DNA of 64,000 nucleotides. It comes from Azolla caroliniana (lineage: Eukaryota > Polypodiophyta). This document shows positions 25,101 to 34,447 of the stretch, piece after piece. A model generated the notes under the pieces. The model was not told where the DNA came from and made no database searches. It was given only the letters and a program-made list of their open reading frames with translations. Location of the stretch: NCBI GenBank assembly GCA_043228905.1, contig JBHGNT010000005.1, forward strand, positions 3,162,001-3,226,000. The letters run 5' to 3'. Numbering within the stretch: the first letter of the stretch is position 1; every line of letters begins with the position of its first letter. The translations under genes were made by a program, and so were the position numbers.

Positions 25101-27538
25101 ATCTCCTCATTTGACAAAGGTTCACCCATAATCTCATCCCTCGTCTTGGATGGTTTTGGGCCTTTACCTTCAGGATAAGGGCCTGGATCTTGAACAAACT
25201 TAATCCCCTTTCTGCTCTTAGGAGGCGGTTTGAAAGAGTCAAACTCTGGCAGTTTCTTCTTACTAGGCTTCAAAGGTGCACGTCCTGTCCATGGCCTATC
25301 CATGGTTGAAGGTCCAAAAGGAGAAAAAGGAGTCTCTCGGTAGCGCACAATTGGGGATTTGGGGGTCTCTGTGTAGCTGTACTCAAATTCAAAAGGTATA
25401 TCTGGTATAGAATGTTTATGCCATGTAGCAACTTTAGGTTTATCCAACGAGCTAGATGAAACTTTGCTATCCATAACTTCAGAGGCGAAACTGGGACAAG
25501 GCGTCTTGTCTGGTGTTGTCATACTAGAATGATGATCATGTTGCATCACTGCATTATCATCTTCATCATCATCTGAATCAATAGACCAACCACTATCATA
25601 TTCACCACCTGAATCACTTGTATCAATTCCAACCTCATTGACTGGACTACAAAAATCTTGATTTGGAACATTGACTCGTGACATATCATTGTTGATTCTT
25701 GTACGTTCTAAGTTGGTTATCTCATTGTTTTCCTCCTCATCATGACTCACTTTTTCGGCTATTTTATGCCTCAGATTCTTAGCATCTGAACTAAGAACTG
25801 ATGGTCTGGAAGGATTGGAACGAGAACCGGTAGAGACTGGTGTGTATCTCCCTTTTTGCGTTTGAATAAGGGCTTTACCAGTCAATGAGTGTTGTCTTCC
25901 AGCTTTAAAAGGAATAGGGTTTCTATCAGAAAGTTTGAAAGTTGATTTCTCTCTAGAACTAACTCCTACATCATCTTTTTCCAGAGATGGCTTCGTTTCA
26001 CTTAACATGCCCATTGCATCTGAAAGCGAAACTGATGATGATCTAGACGGGTTGGAGCGAGAACCAACAGACGTTGATGTACGTCTTTTCATTCTCCAAG
26101 GAATACTATTACCAGAAACATTAAAATGTGAATTTTCTCTAGAACTATCATCTTGCTCCAGAGATGACATCTCTTTGCAAAATATGTCTACTTCATCATT
26201 GAATAGGGAGCTCCTTCCCTGCTTATGATGATTTTGACCAGTTTTTCTTCCATTTTCTGAAGTGTTAAGGTTGATCCTCGAATTTTGCCAGCCTGTTTTC
26301 TTTGAATTCAAAGTAACATCCTTGTCTTGCACCATGTCAGCTTCTCCATATTGAGGATGAGAACTGTTACGTGATGAGACGTTATCATTCCCTGTTTGGA
26401 GGACTCTTACAGCTCTAGGATCTTTATGAAAACCTGGTTTCTTTTTGAATTTGGCCAATATCTCCTCGAGCTTGGACGAGAACACTGGAGCTTGTTCTCC
26501 ATTGCTACCTGCCCCAATAGAATTCGGTGACTCGTGATTGTGAGCTTTGCCATTGTCAATCTGCTGGTTATCACTGTACAACGACATTTTCTTTTCTTGT
26601 TCATTAGCAGAGAATTTAAGTGGACGATTTTGAACGCTACGTTGGCCATTTTCTACCTGCTGGTCAATGTACGAGGATCTTTGATTTTCTAATTTGTTTG
26701 CAGGAATTTCGACTGCATTAACTCGATTGCCATGGTGGCCATTTTCAATCAGCTGATTACTGTACAAAGATCTTTGTTTTTCTTGTTCGTTTCCAGAGAG
26801 TTCAGAAGCATGAACACCTTTGCCATGGTTAAACTCAACAACATTTCTGGAAGCATAGAACCGGTTCTGAGAATGTGAACGTTGGGGAAACATATACTTC
26901 TGTGGCATCACGCCAAGCTTCTGTTTCTGAGAAGACAAATGTGTTTGCTTTTCTTCATCATTTGCAAAAAAATTAGAAGTATCAATACCATCCCCTAGTA
27001 TATCTGGCTCAACATCATTTCGGGTGGCATAGAACTCGTTCATGAAACGTGAGGGTTCAGAGTTTATGGTCTTCTGTTTCTGAGGCAGGGATGGAGAATT
27101 TCTAAGTTTATTAACTTGTCCAAAATTTTTGAGCTTCTCCTTTCCTGAGAGAACTGATGTGTTCCGATACCTAATTCCGTCTGCTGAACGTTGTGAGTCA
27201 AGGTCTCCCTCATGGCCATCCATGGACGTGCCTTCTGTGGATTCATATGAATTAAAAGGGAAACCGAAAGAACGACATGCCTGGATATGAATAAATCGCG
27301 TGCAGCGTTCTTCTGTTCGATTGAGTAGGAAGAAGTTGCAGGATTTAGAGATGGAGGCGGAGGAAGAGAAGGAGAGGGAAGATGAGGATCGTGGAAGGGT
27401 ATGCGGTGCATAATAAACCTGCGAAGAAGAAGAAGAAGAAGAAGAAGAAGAAGAAGAAGAGGAAGATGAAATAGTAGAAGTAGTTAGATAAGGAGGAGGC
27501 CGAGTCGCAGACAAGGAAGGTGAAGCTGCGGCGGCCAT
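22189..27538 (-). CDS. CRS2-associated factor (CAF-type), two CRM domains, organelle group II intron splicing
   Basis: CAF proteins bind group II introns together with CRS2 to splice plastid (some mitochondrial) transcripts. Exons: 27538-25051, 23975-23848, 23703-23478, 23136-23009, 22920-22189; 1233 aa. The N-terminus ([20 protein letters not shown], then a long Ser run) resembles a plastid transit peptide. A long disordered region is followed by the CAF signature ([56 protein letters not shown]). CRM domain 1 (about 800-910) includes [20 protein letters not shown] and [23 protein letters not shown] domain 2 (about 935-1035) includes [32 protein letters not shown] and HILMWKG. The C-terminal exon adds about 200 acidic, Ser-rich residues. 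Known CAFs are roughly 550-700 aa, so the N-terminal part here is about twice the usual; it contains internal degenerate repeats. CAF1 versus CAF2 cannot be settled by eye. Confidence 0.92.
27423..27461 (+). repeat. (GAA)n microsatellite coding for poly-Ser in the CAF transit peptide
   Basis: A trinucleotide run lies within exon 1 of the minus-strand CAF gene and is read there as consecutive TCT/TCC serine codons (about residues 26-39). Confidence 0.9.
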
Positions 27539-27864
27539 GGGCGGCGAAGGAGAGGAAAGGAAAGGAAGAAAGAAAGAGAAGGGAATGCAGGGCGGGAGTA
27601 AATGGTGTCAGCTCAGAGGATGCGAATGGCGGAGGAGGGAGGAAGAGAGAGAGAGGCGGAGGCGGAAGTGGACTGGCAGAGCCCCAGTTGGGGGAGGAGG
27701 AGGCTTCTTCTTGTATGGCGATGGCGATGGCGATGGCGAATCATCATCTCTCTGTTTCTCTGCCTCTGCCTCTGCCTCTGCCTCTGCCTTCCGGATGGGA
27801 TGGGATGAGAATGCAAGTGAATGAAGAAGGGAAGGGAGATTAGTGTTATCACATACGCATAATC

Positions 27865-27966
27865 TATCACTCTCCTTAGGCCTAGTGGTAAGTTTTTCCA
27901 CTACAATCTTTACGTCTTGGGTTCGAACCCAACGTTCTCACTATCTCTCTCTCTCTCTCTCTCCCC
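27865..27966 (+). mobile_element. tRNA-derived SINE remnant A
   Basis: A box-A-like word taggcctagtgg (27877-27888) and a perfect box B ggttcgaaccc (27920-27930) lie about 32 bases apart, as in RNA polymerase III tRNA promoters, followed by a CT-rich run. No cloverleaf can be folded, so it is not a tRNA gene. It shares the ggtaag...gggttcgaa layout with the element at 34.1 kb. Confidence 0.6.
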
Positions 27967-28264
27967 CCACCCCAACATACACCCATTTCTTTTTTTCCAA
28001 AAACACATACACCCATTTTAGACCGACCGACTTTCTTATATGTACATACACAATGTGAGTGTGTGAGCTAAACACCCCCATGGATGGATGGTCTTTCCTG
28101 ACCCGGTCGACCAAGTCTCCAAGTATTCATGCCCCTACACATAAAACAACAATCAGGACACTTGGGTTTTTTGGTCGCACACCAAGGTATGTACCCCTAT
28201 CCCAAAGCATGTGTGGCCGGTATGTGTGTGTGTGTCATAGAGTGAGTGAGTGAGTGAGTGAGAT

Positions 28265-28335
28265 GCCCAAATGGATGTCAATTGGTAAGGTTGCCCAATG
28301 GAGATCATGAGGTCACGGGTTCAACCTTTACATTC
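28265..28335 (+). mobile_element. tRNA-derived SINE remnant B
   Basis: A box-A-like tgtcaattggtaagg (about 28276) and a box-B-like gggttcaacc (28317-28326) lie at SINE-like spacing. Preceded by a gagt simple repeat. Ends cannot be fixed. Confidence 0.45.
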
Positions 28336-28756
28336 TATAGTGACATCTAGTGAATTAAGAGATATGCATGAAGTATATAATAGAGAGGTGAGTGAAATTT
28401 GTGGTGTCAAGGTAGAGGAGCAGCGGAGCAAGAGGTGAAGCAGAATCGGAGTCGGAGCAGGTTTTGAACCGCGCCAATGCAGGGCGGAGGTCTGTAGACG
28501 TGGGGCACAGAAGCCCCTCTCTGCCCATTTCTGCAGACGACCCACAGTCGGTGTCGTCACAGCCTCCTGCTGCCATTGCCTCGTGTTGCTCATTTAGGTT
28601 TCCCTCTAAACAACTCTAATAGCAGGGGTCCTGTTGAGATTATTTTCAATAATGAATAAATGCTTCTACTTGAGCAAGAGATAGAGTGCCTTGAGCGAAT
28701 AACAGTCATATGCCGCGTGATGGGATCACGACCAAACAGAGGATTGTTGCGAGGAT

Positions 28757-30069
28757 ATGTTGCAAGCTAAATTTCATTCACAAATAGGTGGTATAAAAGA
28801 AGTCCAGCCGCTTGGTAAAGGCTTCTATCAAATCATACTAGAGGACAAGGATTCCGCAGCGAACCTCATAGCAATATCTCCCTCCCAGGTCCAAAACTCA
28901 TGGTTGTTCATGTGTAAATGGACACATGGTTTTAACCCAAAGAAAGCCGCGCAACAGGATGATTCCATGAAAAAGGTAACAATGTTGTTTCCGGGATTAT
29001 CCTTAGAATACATGTTACTTCCTACTATTGGAAACTCCTTGGGTATGATGTTGACGAGGAACTAACGCTAGCGGACAGGCTAAAGAAATACCTAGGCCCT
29101 CCCTTTATCCGCCTCTTGGTGCATGACATCAACAAACTTCCTTCCAAGATCCTCATTCCGGGGAAAAACGGAATACAGATTGAACAACACATAGAAGTGA
29201 TCGGCGCATCGGGACAATGTTTTGCATGCAAAAAGCTTGGTCATTTAAAAAAGAACTACCCCACGAGACGCATTAAGGATCCCACCATGGAGACCTTGGA
29301 AGGTCAGGACACCATAGGAAATCATAAGCCTCCCCCACCACGCCCTGATAAGGCTGTGATGGAATGGCGAGTGGTGGGAAAATCCCATGCCCTACGTAAA
29401 ACTCCACAGTCACAAAATCCTTCATCACCAATGAGCCCCAATCATTTTGATCTACTACAAGAGCTCCCCCCCATAGATGAACACCCCCCTAGTGCTTTCT
29501 TAAGCCCCAAGGAAAGGCCCAAGGTGACTCCAAACACACAAGAGAAAATTCTCGTTAAAGCTTACAAAACAGGGAAGCAGTGAAGGATAAGTCATGTTAA
29601 GACCCTAATGCGGAGCTTTAACGGAACTGCACCCAATGGAGAAACCACAAACCAAGGCAATAGTTTGAATATCACGCCTCAGATCATAGCCTTCCCAACC
29701 ATAAATGAGTGTGATACATCTAGCCAGGACCTTGAACCACACCCACAAAATGCCCTGAAATGGCTAGGTATAGGGCATGCAACAATGGACAAAATAAGGG
29801 TACATGTATCGATGGTACATTAGAATGGAGTACCGACGACCTCAATTTCCTTTCCACTCTTGCTTCCGACACAAGAGGATTGGTCCAAGTCCAAGATCAA
29901 AGATACCCTAAGCAGTCAAGCAACCTGTTTTGTCACAAAAATAAGAGATGAAGCCCTGATGAACGAACTAAAGAAGCATTGGAATACCACAGAATTCTGG
30001 TGCAACATGGATGAAGAGGAACCCCCGAGGAACCTCATCTCTGCCACATCCACCTGCGGACTATCATAG
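28757..30069 (+). pseudogene. LINE ORF1 remnant (DUF4283-like, broken zinc knuckle)
   Basis: The first open segment (LGKGFYQIILEDKDSAANLI, LFMCKWTHGFNP, MLFPGLSLEY) matches the DUF4283 gag-like domain of plant LINE ORF1. A frame change near 29040 leads to DINKLPSKILIPGKNGIQIE and a CCHC knuckle CFACKKLGHLKKNYP whose last Cys is Tyr. A Pro-rich tail with further frame changes follows. Confidence 0.75.
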
Positions 30070-30249
30070 ACACCCAAGTAACTCTAGGCTTCTTCTATTT
30101 TTATGAGAAGCAAGAAGGGACTATTGAAGCTCATCGGATAACCCACAAACTCCACTCTTGGATGTCTAAATGGTGAGTGCTACCCACTCACGACTTGTTT
30201 GTGCAAAGCACCAGGAACAACTGGCAATCTCCCACCCCATTCCATGAGT

Positions 30250-31050
30250 ATGAAGATTGTAACATGGAACGTGCAAGGGCTCAAAAGTCGACTAGACCAA
30301 CAAAACAAATGGAAACTGAGAAGGGATATTGAGGAATATTTTATGGAGTGTTGCTGACATCATCATGTTGCAGGAACACCACCTCAATAGCACGCAGTCA
30401 AAGGAAGTCGGAGACCTTCTACCAAGATCATGGCAAACAATTTGGGAGCCAACAATAGGGGAGGATGGAAATCATGGTGGTATTTGCACTTTGATTCGGG
30501 AACATCTAGCCCAAGGCTTAATACACCAAGAATCACTTATACCTGGTAGGGCACATTTTTGCACGTTGGCCATCCAAGGGCAACACTGGAATTTCATGAA
30601 TGTTTATGCTCCAAATAGTAGAACAGAAAGGGCAACATTTTGGGAACGCATCCGCCTACAAGTAGCACGTGCGGAAGAGTGGTGCATTGGAGGGAATTTT
30701 AATATGATCGAATCCATTCACGATAGCTCTAACAACAACCTCATAGTTCTACAAGGAAGAGAACGTAAACAATGGGAGAAGTTATGTGTACACCTTAACC
30801 TGGGAGACATCTAGCATTCTAACAACTTCCAACAAAAAAGGGATTCTCTCTTATTCTCACCATCAGATGGGCGGAATAGTGGACCCACCATATCTCGCAT
30901 TGACCGCATTTATGTGGGCGAGGCTCTAGAAGCGAAGGGAGGGTGGTGTCGCATAACTCCAGGCACGCCTTTCTCTGACCATTACCTAGTAGTTGGTCAT
31001 TTTCAATTGCACCGAAAATGGGGCCCATTCTAGCCTCACATCCCACACAC
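30250..31050 (+). pseudogene. LINE ORF2 endonuclease remnant (APE type)
   Basis: Opens with MKIVTWNVQGLKSRLDQQNK, the start of plant LINE ORF2. It changes frame near 30340 and continues as ADIIMLQEHHL, HFCTLAIQGQHWNFMNVYAP and GGNFNMIE. It changes frame again before ISRIDRIYVGEALE and the catalytic SDH motif (FSDHYLVVGHFQL, about 30975-31013). The canonical GDFN is GNFN here. At least two frameshifts and stops. Confidence 0.8.
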
Positions 31051-31295
31051 TATTTACACAATTATAGAGGTGAAGGAACAACTCTCCAACCAATGGTGAT
31101 TACCCATCAAGGACTTATCAACATCTAACAAACTTCTAGCTAAATTAGCAAGAGCTTCAACTCTCCTACATGAGATTGTCAAGACCAGAAGCAAGGATGC
31201 TCAAGAAAAGCGACAGAGGACAAAACGGGGACTAATAGCCTTACAACGACTCCAACAGAGATACCCGTCATGTAGTTGGATCGCAGGACAAGTTG

Positions 31296-32500
31296 CCATG
31301 GCCAAACATGAACTTAGCATGGTGGAAAAGGAAATATATGACATGGAGTTTCATGGAAGCATGGCGAGATATTCGAGTAGGGAACAAAACCACGAAGGAA
31401 TTCTTCCACTCCAAAGGCCCGAGCACGCTAGAACAATGATGCGTAGCCTCAATCGAAAGGATGGAACGACCACTAAGGATGGCAAAGAAATGAGGAATAT
31501 TGCCACAAGTTACTATAAAAGCCTACTTACCGAAGATACTATGGTCACATGGGAAGGCATAAGAGAAGATATTATCCTCCAAAGCATACCCGAGAAAGTC
31601 ACGACGGAAGTGAATACATGGCTCGTGTGTCCCCTATCAATCATCGAGATATGGGAGGCCCTCTCTTATTTGAATGCAGATAGTTGCCCCGGAATCGACG
31701 TCCTCACCACACACTTTTTCACATGCCTTTGGCACACTATTAAAGATTCAAACCTCCTCCAGGCATATGAGGAGATCATCACCTCTAGAAACATGTCGGA
31801 GGAATTTGGACAGGGGATGATACATCTCATTGCTAAAAGTGGTGGGAGTGCCAATGACATTAGCAAGTGGCGGCCCATAACTCTTCTATAGAATTTGCAA
31901 ATGACACAACGGTCTACTTGCTAGGGGACTTGGAAAACCTCCAAAAGCTAGAAAGTGGGTTAGCCGTATTTTGCAAGAGATCCAATGCCATGATCAATTG
32001 GCACAAATCCTGTGCAATATGACTTTCTCATGAAACACATCCTGTGTGGCACCCACATCCCGCTTTCAAATGGATCAATCAAGGAGCTAGCACCAAATAT
32101 TTGGGTTTCCAAATTGGTTTCAACATACTGCTGGAGATTATGATTGCACATATTATCCATTCCATTCAACAAAAGTTGATACATTGGAGTTCGAAAAAAC
32201 TGTCGCTAATGGGTCGCATCATAGTGGCAAACCAGGTACTACTCGCAACAACATGGTACGGTCTATCATGTTGGACAATGTCCAAGGACATTATCCATTA
32301 GATTCAACGACTGGTACACAACTACATTTGGTGTGGTAAGGAAGATCATGTAACTTGCACCAAGGTGGCGTGGCCTATACTCACAACACCTAAGTCGAGA
32401 GGGGGATTGAGTCTTATTGATCCCCTTTCACCATCAAAAGCCTTACTTACCAAATTTGTGGTGCGAGGACTCCAACTAGGAAATGACTGTTGGAAAATAC
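31296..32500 (+). pseudogene. LINE reverse transcriptase remnant with internal deletion
   Basis: The N-terminal palm is seen as YLNADSCPGIDVLTTHFF, EEFGQGMIHLIAK and ISKWRPITLL. At about 31890 this is followed directly by FANDTTVYLLGDLENLQKLE, which in intact elements lies well over 100 residues further on. The thumb-side region STKYLGFQIG, KLIHWSSKKLSLMGRIIVAN and SRGGLSLIDP follows. The FADD catalytic motif reads FAND. Confidence 0.8.
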
Positions 32501-33269
32501 TATTGCGGTTATGTTTCGCTTACTTTAGGCCATGAAAAGGGGTCAATTGGGCCCCCCAAACAGGATGGATTCTAAACATGGATCTCAAACCTAGTGTCTC
32601 CCGCCAATTGGAGGATAGATTCAGTGCATCCATGTGGAAGGCATGGTGTGACATTAGACGAGGGCTCAAGTGCGATCAACCGAGTTTCGAACCTGCTTGG
32701 CTCAGTCAACGTATCCTATAGAACCCATGTATCAAGGATGAATCTAATCAACTACCGGGATCATGTAAGGGGTTGTCATGGGGATACATTGCAGAAGGTC
32801 TTGGAAAAAGTATAGAATGTTGGAGACGGTTTATGTCATTGCCACTACAAGATCAAGCCAACATACTCCGTGGAATCAAGGGCGGATGGACTATGAGATC
32901 GGAAATCATTAACGCTCTACTGATTAGGGAAGTTGCTGCTCAAAGGATGACAATGGAGAAATGGATAGGCTACGAGGAGGAGGGATATTTGATACTGAGA
33001 GGTAGGGGAACAACTCTGAATTGCGAGACATTGAGACACCAACACAGAATAACGCAATTCGAGTACTCGCGTATACTGGTCATAAATGGATTGTAGATCC
33101 TGATCCGATCAAAGTACATCCCGATTGACACATATGTACTCATGAAAACACATGGCTACTTAAGGTCAATTGGGACCCTTTGCAATGGACATGGTGTGAT
33201 CCTTACACGGGGCAAGGAAGCAAACCCATCCATTTCTTCCAATTCACGAATGTTATTCGTTGTCTTTCA

Positions 33270-33965
33270 ACTCCATCGGAGCCACCCTTGAGGCCATTAT
33301 ATTTTCTCTTTAGAGTGGCTACAATTTCACTCCATATCTCTTGCAATAACCTTGTTGGATGCGCAGTTTGGTTGGAGAAGACCCGTCTACACCGTTGTTT
33401 CCATAGAATCTAAAGAGTTATTAGGCTGACCAATTCCAACACAACTTGAGATTTGTCATTAAGAGGAGTTGAGTGGACATTGCTGCCGGTGGAGAAAAAA
33501 AACCTCTTGTGCTTTTATCACCAAAATCATCCCCTCCTCCCGATGCTCATATCTGCCCCACAATAGCCCCACTTGATTGAGCCTTACACCTGGAATAATT
33601 GCAACAAGCGGCCAACCCCCCACCATATTCGATGGGACGCTGGGCAGTCCCACAGAGCATGTCGTATTGATTCTACTGCATTTGGGCACTCTACACAATT
33701 AGGAGAACTAAGGTTCCCATGTTGCCATGCTCCCACTGGTAGTGACTTATGTATTAATAGCCATTGGAACGTGGTAATTCGCCTCGCGTGTTGTTGTTTC
33801 CATATTTTCTGCCAAAACTTGGTGATAATTGTGTGAGGAACTTGAAATGTATGCCAAACCAAGGAGGTTGCCGGCTCTCGGGCAGTTTGAGCAGCTAGAA
33901 TGTGGCGACCCAACCAACAATGGTCGTCCTCTCCCTTTCTTGAGTCAGTGGGCATCATCCACATA
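33270..33965 (-). pseudogene. LINE ORF2 3' part (zf-RVT zinc-binding) on the opposite strand
   Basis: Read on the minus strand: MWMMPTDSRKGEDDHCWLGR, FWQKIWKQQHARRITTFQWL, LIHKSLPVGAWQHG, CVECPNAVESIRHALWDCP and HRIWWGV, the zinc-binding domain after RT in plant LINEs. Across frame changes it continues to LELVSLITL and ILWKQRCRRVFSNQ, the usual LINE ORF2 end. The plus-strand element stops its homology (WDPLQWTWCDPYTGQGSKPI) exactly where this piece would be expected to start. Confidence 0.75.
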
Positions 33966-34059
33966 AGATGGAACTATTGCGTCCCTAGATGGATTTGTAC
34001 ATAATAGTCTCATTTGTAAAATTTTATAACTAATGGAAGGAGTTTTTTTTGGAAAGAAG

Positions 34060-34245
34060 AAAAAGAGAGTTTCGAACCCAAAACGTAGTGGCTTGTAGTG
34101 TAACAACTTACCAATAAGGTAAGGTAATTACAAAAGCAAAAAGCAGAAAGCAAAAAGAGAAAGAGATAGACTGGCTTGTAGTGTAACAACTTACCAAAGC
34201 AGGGTAAGGTAATTACAAAAGCAAAAAGCAAAAAGCAAAAAGAGA
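34060..34245 (-). mobile_element. SINE-like remnant with an 83-bp tandem duplication
   Basis: On the minus strand a ttggtaagttgttacactac word precedes gggttcgaaactc, matching the layout of SINE A at 27.9 kb. The part ggcttgtagtgtaacaactt with its AG-rich tail is duplicated in tandem, starting at 34090 and again at 34173. AG-rich simple sequence continues to about 34260. Confidence 0.5.
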
Positions 34246-34447
34246 AAGAAAGAGAGAGAGACAGGTATGTATACATATTGACCGAAGAGAGAATTAAGGA
34301 TTTTCATGTTCATCTCTCTTTTTGTATGTACGAGAGAGAGAGAGAGAAGAGAGCATGAACGATTTTCATGCTCTATCTTTCTTTTTTGTCTAACTACATA
34401 CATACATACATACTTATTATTAGTGTGTTGTAGTGGGAGAGGAGAAT

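Larger units (their letters stand above)
27539..28700. other. 5' flank of CAF gene; SINE remnants; possible LINE 5' end
   Basis: The first 300 bases are GA-rich and then carry short runs of cgatgg (about 27716-27738) and ctctgcctctgc (about 27762-27790). Open frames there on both strands encode Ala-Glu, Arg-Gln or Leu-Cys runs and are artefacts. Two tRNA-like SINE remnants follow. The stretch 28400-28620 is more GC-rich and may be the 5' leader of the LINE. Confidence 0.5.
28700..33965 (+). mobile_element. Degenerate L1-type LINE (non-LTR retrotransposon)
   Basis: A full-length-scale but dead element. In order: ORF1-like region with a DUF4283-like block and a damaged CCHC knuckle (28757-30069), APE-type endonuclease (30250-31050), reverse transcriptase with an internal deletion (31296-32500), and a post-RT region (to about 33270). 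The last about 700 bases of the ORF2 homology are on the minus strand. Multiple stops and frame changes separate these blocks, so no protein is made. Exact ends, poly(A) and target-site duplications were not identified. Confidence 0.85.

Noticed and set aside
27520-27901. Several long overlapping frames on both strands upstream of the CAF gene
   Set aside because: All are low-complexity (Ala-Glu, Arg-Gln, Leu-Cys, Ser-Pro runs) arising from simple repeats in the leader and promoter.
27877-27930. tRNA gene suggested by box A and box B words
   Set aside because: No acceptor, anticodon or D stem can be paired around the boxes; a SINE remnant explains them.
33265-33965. Twin-priming inversion of the LINE
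   Set aside because: Twin priming leaves the 3' poly(A) end outermost with the 5' part inverted; here the 3' part is inverted and its end faces inward.
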